From: Actinobacteria bacterium UBA2541
Lineage (GTDB): Bacteria; Actinomycetota; Actinomycetes; Nanopelagicales; Nanopelagicaceae
Direction of reading: 5' to 3'
Length of the DNA: 18,142 bases
Assembly: GCA_002340925.1 (NCBI GenBank)
Contig: DDMR01000011.1
Coordinates: forward strand, 15,118-33,259
Shown here: in pieces, positions 1-7,887 of the stretch
Layout of the letters: each line of letters opens with the position of its first letter
Numbering within the stretch: position 1 is the first letter of the stretch
Program-made: the position numbers and the translations under genes
The notes under the pieces: model-generated
What the model was told of the DNA's origin: nothing
The model's database searches: none
The model's input: only the letters and a program-made list of their open reading frames with translations

Positions 1-603
1 TCGTAAATTCGCTAGTCCATAGAACATGGCAGCTTGGAGAGCTTCGTAAGTCTGTCCTTCTTGAAACTCACCATCGCTCATAAATACCCAGGTTCTCCCC
101 TTTTCTTTTCTGATTTTGCGGGCAAGGGCGATTCCGCCGGCTTGCGATAACGCCTGGGCTAACGATCCAGTAGTAGTTTCAAATCCGGGCGAATGTTCTG
201 CGCCAATCATCTCTACAGTTGAGCCATCACGATTGAAATGTTCTAATCCATCTGCACGCAGCCGCCCAGTTTCAATTAAAGCCGCATAAATTACAAGCGC
301 GTAATGCGCTGGGCTTGATATCAAACGGTCGTACTGCTGACCTGTTGCTCCATGAAATTGTTGACCGGTCTTATATGTGTGCATTCCAACTTCAGGTACG
401 CCAATAAACGATGGAGGATCGATTGGTTGACCAACTGGCGCAAAGTTCAAGATCTCCCCATACAGAGATGCTAGTAACTCCGCAGATGAGCAGGCCTGGC
501 TCATATAACCGCCATTGTTCGTAATTGAATGCTCTAAGACTCTACGACGTATCCCCTTCGCTATTCTTTCAATTTCCGTAATTGCTACTCGGTTCTCGCT
601 CAT
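1..603 (-). CDS. transketolase N-terminal (thiamine-diphosphate) subunit, partial
   Basis: The reading frame is open from an ATG at 603 to the window edge (201 residues), so the 3' part and a presumed C-terminal (Pyr) subunit gene lie outside. Residues about 100-200 carry transketolase N-domain features: SPAHYALVIYAAL, the GAEHSPGFETTTGSLAQALS segment and the TPP/Mg loop SDGEFQEGQ (about 176-184, GDGE-like). The usual GHxGGSLS region is replaced by NNGGYMSQACSSAE (29-42), so this is a divergent subfamily rather than a housekeeping Tkt. It is the last visible gene of the mtnA operon, 7 nt after the NTF2-like gene. A GGAAGG lies about 14 nt before the ATG. Split transketolases in sugar operons often act on a pathway-specific phosphate; one known case is the apulose-4-phosphate transketolase AptAB. 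The donor and acceptor here are unknown. Confidence 0.85.
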   Translation of the reverse strand, partial: MSENRVAITEIERIAKGIRRRVLEHSITNNGGYMSQACSSAELLASLYGEILNFAPVGQPIDPPSFIGVPEVGMHTYKTGQQFHGATGQQYDRLISSPAHYALVIYAALIETGRLRADGLEHFNRDGSTVEMIGAEHSPGFETTTGSLAQALSQAGGIALARKIRKEKGRTWVFMSDGEFQEGQTYEALQAAMFYGLANLR

Positions 604-610
604 AAGTAAG

Positions 611-979
611 TTAGTTGCCTTCCGATTGTAATACCGTTGGATCGAAGTAGGCATGTACCCATTCGAATTTGTTATCACGCACTTTGACGATATTTACGCC
701 TTTGATTGTGAATTTATTACCTGCAGTTGAAGTCAGTTTTGCAGTCCACTCAAGAGCAGCCTGATCACCAACAACAAAGTCGTTTGTTATCTCCACTTCT
801 AGACCAGGGAAGTCAGCACCTGAAGAACTATAAAAAGTTGCAATTTCATTATGCCCGCTTAATATTTGACCCGGAGGACAAAAAATTGCATTGACATGGT
901 AGTGGGAAAGAATTTTTTCCAGATCTCGTTCACATTCTGCTTGCCAATACGATTCAGCGATTTCACGTGGAGTATTCAT
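611..979 (-). CDS. small NTF2/SnoaL-like (DUF4440-type) protein
   Basis: 122 residues. I chose the ATG at 979 because it has a good AAGGGA ribosome site and sits one base after the kinase stop (TGA-A-ATG), giving translational coupling; an in-frame upstream start would run into the kinase gene. The opening helix (IAESYWQAECERDLEKILSH), followed by NAIFCPPG, GHNEIATFY and a C-terminal sheet ending FEWVHAYFDP, is the cone-shaped NTF2-like fold pattern (SnoaL / ketosteroid-isomerase superfamily). Members range from isomerases and hydrolases to ligand-binding subunits, so no reaction can be assigned. There is no signal peptide, so it is cytoplasmic. Its place between the kinase and transketolase genes suggests a role in the same sugar pathway, perhaps handling an unstable or misformed intermediate, but that is inference. 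Confidence 0.75.
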   Translation of the reverse strand: MNTPREIAESYWQAECERDLEKILSHYHVNAIFCPPGQILSGHNEIATFYSSSGADFPGLEVEITNDFVVGDQAALEWTAKLTSTAGNKFTIKGVNIVKVRDNKFEWVHAYFDPTVLQSEGN

Positions 980-980
980 T

Positions 981-2216
981 TCATTTCCCTTCAGAAGTTC
1001 TAGTTTCTTCAATAATTTTCCTGATCTTTTTTGTCAGAAGAGTTAAATCTGTATTCGAATGGCGTTCGCGAATCGCCATCTGAGCTGAGCGTAGAACTCC
1101 TCGGGCGGCTCCGATTCGGAGTTGAGGCTCGAGAGTTTCAATATCAGTTGTTTTTGCTAGTCCAACAATACGACGAACCATTTTTGCCGATGCAAAACCA
1201 ACGGCGTCGATTTTCCATTGCGTAATTTGCTCTTCCAATAGTTGATCGCTAAAAACACGCTTATCTACCCGACTTGGCCATAATGAGCGGAAGTGCTTTT
1301 CAAAGGAACTCCAAAGTTCTTCAGGAAGTTCAGCAATAAAATCTGCATGTTCTTTTTTCTCTAGAGCGATTGCTCTAGAGAGTGCAATATAAAAATTTGC
1401 AAAGCAAGCGCCGATATCAAATCCGATGGGACCATAAAATGAGAATTCCGAATCAAACGCTTTTGTTGATACCGCTGAACCTGCAGAATCAGACTTGACC
1501 ATCACTGATCCGGTATGTAGATCGCCATGCAACAGAGCCTCGGCAGATGTCATAAATCTATATTTTAGTTGGCCTATTTCGAGCGCCATTTGTCGATCAT
1601 TAATTATCGCTTCTGCATCCTCCCTATTTTCAGGTAGATAGGAGTTGCGATCAGCCGGGAAAAATGGCTCTGTAAATACCAAATCTTCAGTGATTAGACA
1701 GAGTTCCGGATTGATTGCACGTGCAATACCCTTGTAATGAGCATCAGCACCTGAACCAAAAATTGATGTAGCAAAAAGAACGCGTGCTATATATTCACCA
1801 ATCGCAGCAGCGACACCATAGTTCTGCTCTCCTTGATTAAGTGCCGTACGCCAGACTTTATGATCTGACAGATCCTCCATTGCGATGATAAATCGTACTG
1901 GGTCATAGAAGTAGATTTCAGGTACCAAATTTTTCGCAGCGAGGGAATGCACCCTGGTCGTCTCGTATTCAATTCGAGCACGGTCTGGAGACATTGGCCA
2001 TGATGGTCCAACCAATCGGACATATGGCAACGCTTGCTTTAAAACAATTCCATCTCCGTTTGCATCCTTTACGATAAATACAAAGTTTAAATTACCATCG
2101 CCTACCTCGTTTATTTCCACGATTGATTCTGCATCAATTACGGTTGATATTTCGTTATGAGATTTGAGATAGGAAGCAATATTATCTGTCTTCAAAAACT
2201 CGTATGTAGCTGACAT
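981..2216 (-). CDS. mtnK: 5-methylthioribose kinase-family sugar 1-kinase (MtnK/DrdK-like)
   Basis: 411 residues from the ATG at 2216. A GTG at 2237 is in frame but has no ribosome site, and MSATYEFLKTDNIASYLK matches the usual MtnK N terminus. Visible elements are a glycine-rich DGNLNFVF loop (about 40-47), the ATP lysine in VLKQ (about 60), the catalytic HGDLHTGS motif (about 230-237), and FDSEF (DxE metal motif, about 254-258) followed by FYGPIGFDIG. This is the APH-fold family that phosphorylates C1 of 5-methylthioribose or, in DrdK, 5-deoxyribose. It begins 22 nt after the permease stop and is co-transcribed with an MtnA-type isomerase and an aldolase. No MtnB, MtnC or MtnD is present, so the product probably goes to aldol cleavage rather than the classical salvage cycle. 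The family is clear; the true substrate is unproven. Confidence 0.85.
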   Translation of the reverse strand: MSATYEFLKTDNIASYLKSHNEISTVIDAESIVEINEVGDGNLNFVFIVKDANGDGIVLKQALPYVRLVGPSWPMSPDRARIEYETTRVHSLAAKNLVPEIYFYDPVRFIIAMEDLSDHKVWRTALNQGEQNYGVAAAIGEYIARVLFATSIFGSGADAHYKGIARAINPELCLITEDLVFTEPFFPADRNSYLPENREDAEAIINDRQMALEIGQLKYRFMTSAEALLHGDLHTGSVMVKSDSAGSAVSTKAFDSEFSFYGPIGFDIGACFANFYIALSRAIALEKKEHADFIAELPEELWSSFEKHFRSLWPSRVDKRVFSDQLLEEQITQWKIDAVGFASAKMVRRIVGLAKTTDIETLEPQLRIGAARGVLRSAQMAIRERHSNTDLTLLTKKIRKIIEETRTSEGK

Positions 2217-2238
2217 ATCTAGGCTATCCCGTTCCACA

Positions 2239-3264
2239 TCAAGTCGCTGAGATGAATCGTGATTTTTTACGAGATAATGTAAATGAAAAAATTAGAGCCA
2301 ATAGTAGTACGGCGCCTTTAATTACATCTTGACCATAATATGGGAAGCCAGCAATTGTTAGACCGGTGATAACAACTCCAACAAGGAATGCACCTAACGC
2401 TGTTCCCCAAGCATTTGGTTTACCCATTGCAAGTACTGACGTGCCTACCAAAGCGACGGCTACAGAATCAAGCAGCAAAGAATTTCCCGCACTAATATCT
2501 CCTTGGCCGATTCGAGAGGCGAGAATTAGGCCGCTTATAGAGGCTAATAAGCTGGAAAGTACATAGGCGAGCGAGCGATAAAATTTAACGCGTATGCCCG
2601 CAAGCAGCGCGGCTTCAGGATTAGACCCAACTGCATACATAGCCCGCCCCCAGGTCGTACGAGTTAAGAAAAGCCAGCACGCGATCGTGAGAATGAGCCA
2701 AATAATTACCGCAAATGGAATTGGTCCAACTGAACCGTTATCGATCTTTAAAAATCCATCAGTGAATTTACCCTTAGCGGTTGTTCCATCTTCCATCATC
2801 ATTCCCGATGAAACGGAGCGTCCGCGAACAGGAACCAATTTGAGTCCCATAATTGCGAACATTGAGGCAAGAGTTGCAAGTAAATCTGGAATCTTGAGGC
2901 CGACAATCAAAAAAGCATTGAAGCACCCAATAAGTAGACCGGCAAGAAGTACAACACCCACAGCTACAGGTGCCGATTTGTCATAAATAACCATAGTCAT
3001 TGCCGAAAGAGTCACAGACATTCCTGCTACTGCGCCTACAGATAGATCAAGTCCACCAACGGCCATAGCGAATGTTATGCCCAGGCCTGTAATTGCTACC
3101 ACCGATGTGTACTTCAGCATTGAGAAGAACGTAGTAGAAATTCTGAAGGTGTCCTGCGTTGAGTAAAAGGCTATAAATGCAAAAACTGTCACCATGATAA
3201 AACCATATTTCACCAGAAAGTCTCGTGCCACAAATTCTTTCTTTTCTATTGTATTTTTCATCAT
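2239..3264 (-). CDS. ribose-type sugar ABC transporter permease (RbsC family)
   Basis: 341 residues, strongly hydrophobic, with about eight to ten membrane helices. The BPD_transp_2 signature GGLDLSVGA is at about 70-78 and the ATPase-docking segment VGSNPEAALLAGI at about 212-224, both typical of RbsC/XylH permeases, which act as homodimers. ATG codons at 3264 and 3261 are both possible: the GGAGGT site sits 3 nt from the first and a better 6 nt from the second. The gene overlaps the ATPase stop codon, so the two are translationally coupled. It should form the membrane channel for the sugar delivered by the binding protein. Its position next to the kinase gene suggests the import substrate is the kinase substrate. 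Confidence 0.92.
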   Translation of the reverse strand: MMKNTIEKKEFVARDFLVKYGFIMVTVFAFIAFYSTQDTFRISTTFFSMLKYTSVVAITGLGITFAMAVGGLDLSVGAVAGMSVTLSAMTMVIYDKSAPVAVGVVLLAGLLIGCFNAFLIVGLKIPDLLATLASMFAIMGLKLVPVRGRSVSSGMMMEDGTTAKGKFTDGFLKIDNGSVGPIPFAVIIWLILTIACWLFLTRTTWGRAMYAVGSNPEAALLAGIRVKFYRSLAYVLSSLLASISGLILASRIGQGDISAGNSLLLDSVAVALVGTSVLAMGKPNAWGTALGAFLVGVVITGLTIAGFPYYGQDVIKGAVLLLALIFSFTLSRKKSRFISAT

Positions 3265-4766
3265 GCTACCTCCGACATTTTCTTTATTATTTCGTCTCTG
3301 GATGTTTTTGAAAGGTATGAGTCGAACTTAAGATCTCCATCTACCATTACTACAACTCGATCAGCAGATTCGAGAATCTCATCAATATCTGACGAGAATA
3401 TAACTGCGGCATTACCTGCTTTAACTAATTCATGAATTTGGCTTGCTATCTCGCGACGCGCCCCAATATCTACACCCCTGAAAGGTTCATCCAAAAGAAG
3501 AAGTTTGGACTCCTGCATCAGCCATCTACCGATCATCACTTTTTGTTGGTTCCCACCAGAAAGTGAATCAACGGTTGATTTATGTGATTGCGCAACTACC
3601 TTTAGACGCTCAATCATAGACTTTGCAAGATCTCCTTCGGCTCCGAAATTAAGTACTTTCTTAGAAGAAATGTTTCTTAGAAATGGCAAGCTCGTTGTGT
3701 TGGCTATAGACCAATTTTCGAGGATCCCATCTCTTGCCCTATCTTCCGAGATCATAAATACACCTCGCCGAATGGCATCGATTGGTGATTTTGGCTTGAA
3801 ATTTTCACCATGGAATTGGATCGAACCGCTTTTAACTTTATCGACACCAAAAATAGTGCGTGCAAGCTCGCTCTTTCCTGCCCCTAGTAAACCAATCACC
3901 CCAGTAACCTCACCACTACGAACTTCGAGCGAAAGTTCTTTTCCAGCTGCAAGTACTTGTACATTATTAATTCGTAATACAACTTCACTTCCGTGTTTTT
4001 CTTCAATACGGCTACTGCCTGAGGTTGTGCTTACGCCCAGCATGTCATGTAGCGCTGTATCCCAATTAAAAGGTTTATCTTGTATAGATTGAATGACACC
4101 ATCACGAAGAGTGACTAGACGGTCAGCAAGTTCATCAATTTCACCGAGTCGATGAGAAACATAAAGAATCGCAACTCCATTAGAGCGAAGTTTTTGAATA
4201 ATCCTAAATAGCCGGGCGACTTCTGTATTTGAAAGCGCAGAGGTTGGCTCATCAAGGATTAAAAGTGACGGATTGTGAGATAACGCTCGGGCTAGCAGCA
4301 GCAATTGTTGATCTGCGATCCCTAGATTAAATACATCTTGGGCCAGAATTGAATCATCCCAATCCAAATCGAGCTCACTAAGAATTGGTTTTGCAGCTCT
4401 CAACATCTTACGCGGTGAAACAAATTTTGAAATCTCCCCAAGTGCAATACGATCAAAGAGAAGATTCTCAGCAACGGTTAATCCTGCGATTGTACCTTCG
4501 CTGATTTTTTGATGAACAGTTTCAATACCGACAAATCTAGCTTGGAGAGGTGAGTTGAATTTGACGGGTTCTCCATTTATGAGAATTTCCCCATCAAAAT
4601 CTGTATAAGCTCCCGAAAGAATCTTTATCAAAGTTGATTTGCCAGCTCCGTTTGCACCAAGCAAAGAGACAATCTCTCCTGGCTCAATACGGAATGAAAT
4701 TCCCTTAAGAACTTCATTACTGCCAAATGACTTTCGAACGGATCGAATTTCAAGCGACTTTTTCAT
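3261..4766 (-). CDS. ribose-type sugar ABC transporter ATPase, two fused NBDs (RbsA family)
   Basis: 501 residues, the normal RbsA/MglA length. NBD1 has Walker A GANGAGKST (37-45), Walker B LLILDEPTSAL (about 168-178) and the switch His in SHR (204-206); its signature reads NLGIADQQ (147-154) instead of a canonical LSGGQ. NBD2 has the altered Walker A GLLGAGKSE (292-300) usual for the second half of this family, a canonical LSGGNQQK (402-409) and Walker B LLLLDEPFRGVD (422-433). The start at 4766 has a strong GAGGTGA site. The gene lies 42 nt after the binding-protein gene and overlaps the permease gene by 4 nt. It powers import of the pathway sugar. Family assignment is firm; sugar specificity cannot be read from an ATPase. 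Confidence 0.95.
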   Translation of the reverse strand: MKKSLEIRSVRKSFGSNEVLKGISFRIEPGEIVSLLGANGAGKSTLIKILSGAYTDFDGEILINGEPVKFNSPLQARFVGIETVHQKISEGTIAGLTVAENLLFDRIALGEISKFVSPRKMLRAAKPILSELDLDWDDSILAQDVFNLGIADQQLLLLARALSHNPSLLILDEPTSALSNTEVARLFRIIQKLRSNGVAILYVSHRLGEIDELADRLVTLRDGVIQSIQDKPFNWDTALHDMLGVSTTSGSSRIEEKHGSEVVLRINNVQVLAAGKELSLEVRSGEVTGVIGLLGAGKSELARTIFGVDKVKSGSIQFHGENFKPKSPIDAIRRGVFMISEDRARDGILENWSIANTTSLPFLRNISSKKVLNFGAEGDLAKSMIERLKVVAQSHKSTVDSLSGGNQQKVMIGRWLMQESKLLLLDEPFRGVDIGARREIASQIHELVKAGNAAVIFSSDIDEILESADRVVVMVDGDLKFDSYLSKTSRDEIIKKMSEVA

Positions 4767-4808
4767 TTACTCACCTCTCCAGCTATGACTTATTCCGTTA
4801 GGTCCGTA

Positions 4809-5861
4809 TTAGAACTTAACGACTGGGATCCATGCTGCTGCTGCTGCCTTAGACATGCTAAGACCAGGCAACTTGGCACGCAGATCATCCATATTCTTGA
4901 TCTTATTCTTCTTGAGGAACTTGGCTGTGATCAATACGCCAGGGAATGAAACTGTTGTTCCCTTTTGTTCGCCAGCAAGTTTGAGCGCCATTACGCGAGC
5001 AACTCCAGCACCGATCGCATTTGGATCAGTACCAGCTGTTGCAACCCATGGGCTGCCCTTCTTAGTCATAAGTTCGATATCCGCATTTGATATATCGATT
5101 CCATAGATTTTTACTGTCTTCTGGAGCTTATTTTGATAAACAGCTGAGAGGACACCCTTAGCTAATTCATCATAAGGTGCGAAGATTCCAGCAACTTTTG
5201 GATTTGCCTTAAGAGCAGCATCAGCCAATTGTGCGTTATCTGTGGCAACTGAGTTTGTGAACTTGCCTACGAAGAACTTCTGAGTCCACTTCTGATTCTT
5301 CTTAGTTTTTTCCCAAACTACGTGGCGACGATCTAGAGGAGCAATTCCGAGGACGTTTACGTATCCAACAGTCTTATTCTTTCCTAGATCTTTAACTGCT
5401 TTTTTTAGAACTGCAGTTGCAAGTGCTTCGTCACTCTGTGAAGTAAAGATAGCCTTAGGAGCACACTTTGTGATGTCCACGTCGTAGACAACAACCGGAA
5501 TTCCCGCATCGATTGCCTTGTTGATTCCTGGGCACATTGTGTCAGCATTTCCGTGGTCGACAATGATTCCCTTTACGCCAGAACCAATTGCTGTCTCCAT
5601 GTCAGTCGCTTGCTTAGCGTTATCTGCTTGTGCATCATAAATCTGCATGTCAAAGCCGATTGCTGTTGCTTGCTTCTTTGCTCCATTGGTCCACTGCTGA
5701 AAATAGTCACCAGCACCAGAGTTTTGTACGAGAGCAATCTTTACCATTCCAGCGTTAAATGGCGCTGGTTTTGTGGCGGCTTGGCTACCTGCAAGTACGG
5801 TGGTCGAAAGAACCACTGCAGCAGTAGTAACGGCAAGCAGCTTCTTTGATACTGCCTTCAT
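4809..5861 (-). CDS. periplasmic-binding-protein-like sugar-binding protein (RbsB / Peripla_BP_4 family)
   Basis: 350 residues with a Sec signal peptide (KK, then a hydrophobic stretch 8-24, likely cut after SQA at 28). The mature part starts VKIALVQNSGAGDYFQQWTNGAKKQA and contains VKGIIVDHGNADTM and GIPVVVYDVD, typical of the RbsB-type fold that captures a sugar and docks on the permease. There is no lipobox cysteine at the cleavage site, which is unusual for a monoderm binding protein; it may be released, surface-held by other means, or retained through its signal helix. The ATG at 5861 has a near-perfect AGGAGGTAAT ribosome site, the best in the operon, fitting the high expression such proteins need. 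A stem-loop sits just upstream. Confidence 0.92.
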   Translation of the reverse strand: MKAVSKKLLAVTTAAVVLSTTVLAGSQAATKPAPFNAGMVKIALVQNSGAGDYFQQWTNGAKKQATAIGFDMQIYDAQADNAKQATDMETAIGSGVKGIIVDHGNADTMCPGINKAIDAGIPVVVYDVDITKCAPKAIFTSQSDEALATAVLKKAVKDLGKNKTVGYVNVLGIAPLDRRHVVWEKTKKNQKWTQKFFVGKFTNSVATDNAQLADAALKANPKVAGIFAPYDELAKGVLSAVYQNKLQKTVKIYGIDISNADIELMTKKGSPWVATAGTDPNAIGAGVARVMALKLAGEQKGTTVSFPGVLITAKFLKKNKIKNMDDLRAKLPGLSMSKAAAAAWIPVVKF

Positions 5862-5883
5862 TTATTACCTCCTACTTAATACA

Positions 5884-5900
5884 GGTTCAAAGGTTGAACC
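5884..5900 (-). promoter_or_regulatory. inverted repeat in the aldolase/binding-protein gap
   Basis: GGTTCAA-AGG-TTGAACC is a perfect 7-bp inverted repeat with a 3-nt centre. It lies in the 55-nt gap between the aldolase stop (5917) and the binding-protein start (5861), about 22 nt before that start. As RNA it would form a short hairpin that could mark a processing or stabilising boundary and uncouple binding-protein expression from the enzymes. As DNA it could be a second operator. There is no T-run, so it is not a standard terminator. Confidence 0.5.
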
Positions 5901-5916
5901 AGTACGCAATCTCGCA

Positions 5917-7887
5917 TCACCGCGGGAATGCTGCCGCCACACCTCCATCGACAGCAATAACGCTGCCAGTAGTTCGTGACGACTCTGGTGAGAGGAGGTA
6001 AGCGATAGTATTCGCGACGTCGACACTTCTCACTCTCTGATTTAGGATATTTCGCGCAGCATAAAAATCTTCTAATTCCTCAGGTTTAACACCATGTGCC
6101 GCGGCGCGTTGTTCGCGAACGCCACCAGCCCAGAGCTTGCTGTTATCAAAAACAGCATCTGGATTTACTGCATTTGCTCGCATTCCAAATTTTCCACCTT
6201 CAATTGCAGCAATTCTCATTAATTGCAACATCGCAGCCTTGGTAGCTGAATATCCGCCAAAGCCAGCCCCTGGTGCAAATGCATTCTTGCTAGCTACATA
6301 AACTAACGAACCACCCATACTTTGTTTACGAAATATCTTCATTGCTTCTTTTGTCAACATAAATGCAGAGGTCAAATTAATATCTAGCCCCCGGCGCCAT
6401 TTTTCAACCGTTAAATCTTCCAAAGAATCAGATACCCCAATTCCTGCATTAAGAATTACGCCATCGAGGCCACCAAAATGTAGAACAGTTTTGGTGACGG
6501 TTGCGATTACGTCAGATTCCTTCGACTGATCTCCAACAATAAGCAAAGGCGGATTAAATTTAAGCGACTTAAATTCATTTTCAACTTCTTCTATTCCAGC
6601 TTCCTCGATGTCAGCTAGTACGACATGGGCGCCACGGTTTCCCAATTCGAGTGCAATACCTCGACCTATTCCACTTCCCGCTCCAGTTACAATAAAAATA
6701 CTTCCATCAAATTGCGCCGCGGCCGGCCGATTCTTTAACTTAAATAGTTCAAGTGGCCAGTAATCAAAACCAAATATTTCAGATTCAGCAATAGTCACAC
6801 CTTGACCAAATACATCGCGGACTCGGGCTGCAACACCATGGGTATGAGTTGCAATATCTGCCAGCATCGCTGCTTCTTTTAAGTTACTGCCAGCTGTGAC
6901 AGCACCTACCCCCGGTATCAAGATAACTTTTGGGTCATCGCCATGGCTGCTATAGCCAGCGGGTAATATTGACTTATTAGCCGCAAAGTAAGATTGATGA
7001 TCTTTTCTATATTTATCAATACCGGTATTAACATCGCCAACTGTTACCACCGCAGATTTTGGGCGAATCCGCATCATATGATCTGCGCTGGACACCCCTG
7101 CATCTAATACTTCCTGTAGATCTTCTCTTGCTGCGATGGGGGCAAGCCGAGTGTCCACTCTTAGTACTTGCTTCTTTCCAATTTTGCCGCGCAGCGCCAG
7201 CAATAACTCTTTCAACTCTTCATCTGGCAGATCATTATGTTGAAAATTAGCCACGGGACGCTTATTTAAAGAATCTAAGTAATCGTTTGCTTTCTTTACC
7301 GTAACTTGAGTTTTGTCATAACACTTATCAGTATCTTCATCCCAAACAACTAACCCATGATGAGCCAAAACTACGCCCTCGTACTCACTTAGCTCACCAA
7401 CTGCCTTCGATAATTCAAAACCAGGGCGCATCCAGTTAACGTAAGCAAATCGATCTCCCAGCGCCTCTTTAACTGCTTCTGCACCGTGTGGATGGTTGGT
7501 AAGTGCACAGATTGCATCCGAATGGACATGGTCGATGTGCTTGGCTGGCAAGAAGGCATGTAGCAAAGTTTCGATAGATGGACGACGTGAAGTTGGATCT
7601 ACAAGTGCGCGAGTAACGTAATCAACCATAAGGTCATCAGACATTTCAGAAAAGTCTTGCAACTGTAAAAGTTCTTCTAAATAAAGACCTGGGTAATCAC
7701 GATCTATGCCGTACTGCATGTCAGCACCAGAGCCTTTTACCCAAAGAATTTTTTTCCGGCGTCCGAAGTGATCCGAAATTTCTCCCTTGCTCGAAGTATT
7801 TCCGCCGCCAAAAACCACAAGTGATTGATCTTTGCCAATACGTTGAGAGCGCTCGACTAGCTCTGCTAAAGGCTTGAAATCGTTCAT
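5917..7887 (-). CDS. bifunctional class II sugar-phosphate aldolase / short-chain dehydrogenase (RhaEW-like fusion)
   Basis: 656 residues in two parts. The aldolase half (1 to about 390) has GGGNTSSKG (27-35), KGSGAD (51-56), the metal site HIDHVHSDA (H117, H120, H122) and a further His pair in LAHHGLVVWD (175-184), as in FucA/RhaD-type zinc aldolases. The SDR half (about 395-656) has TGAGSGIG (401-408), NAG (480-482), catalytic Ser533 and YSATK (Y546, K550). The tail with AAAHGVKPEELEDFY matches fused rhamnulose-1-phosphate aldolase/lactaldehyde dehydrogenases such as B. subtilis YuxG (RhaEW). The expected reaction is ketose 1-phosphate to DHAP plus an aldehyde, which the SDR then oxidises or reduces with NAD(P). 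No rhamnose isomerase or rhamnulokinase is nearby; an MtnA/MtnK pair feeds it instead, so acetaldehyde or methylthioacetaldehyde are plausible products. It overlaps mtnA by ATGA. Confidence 0.9.
   Translation of the reverse strand: MNDFKPLAELVERSQRIGKDQSLVVFGGGNTSSKGEISDHFGRRKKILWVKGSGADMQYGIDRDYPGLYLEELLQLQDFSEMSDDLMVDYVTRALVDPTSRRPSIETLLHAFLPAKHIDHVHSDAICALTNHPHGAEAVKEALGDRFAYVNWMRPGFELSKAVGELSEYEGVVLAHHGLVVWDEDTDKCYDKTQVTVKKANDYLDSLNKRPVANFQHNDLPDEELKELLLALRGKIGKKQVLRVDTRLAPIAAREDLQEVLDAGVSSADHMMRIRPKSAVVTVGDVNTGIDKYRKDHQSYFAANKSILPAGYSSHGDDPKVILIPGVGAVTAGSNLKEAAMLADIATHTHGVAARVRDVFGQGVTIAESEIFGFDYWPLELFKLKNRPAAAQFDGSIFIVTGAGSGIGRGIALELGNRGAHVVLADIEEAGIEEVENEFKSLKFNPPLLIVGDQSKESDVIATVTKTVLHFGGLDGVILNAGIGVSDSLEDLTVEKWRRGLDINLTSAFMLTKEAMKIFRKQSMGGSLVYVASKNAFAPGAGFGGYSATKAAMLQLMRIAAIEGGKFGMRANAVNPDAVFDNSKLWAGGVREQRAAAHGVKPEELEDFYAARNILNQRVRSVDVANTIAYLLSPESSRTTGSVIAVDGGVAAAFPR

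Noticed and set aside
3505-4092. A 195-codon plus-strand open frame inside the ATPase gene
   Set aside because: It is fully antisense to the second ATPase domain and shows no recognisable protein features.
5917-7887. Reading the left block as an L-rhamnose operon because of the RhaEW-like fusion
   Set aside because: No rhamnose isomerase, rhamnulokinase or mutarotase is present; the co-transcribed kinase and isomerase are MtnK and MtnA types. It remains possible only if such genes lie outside the window.
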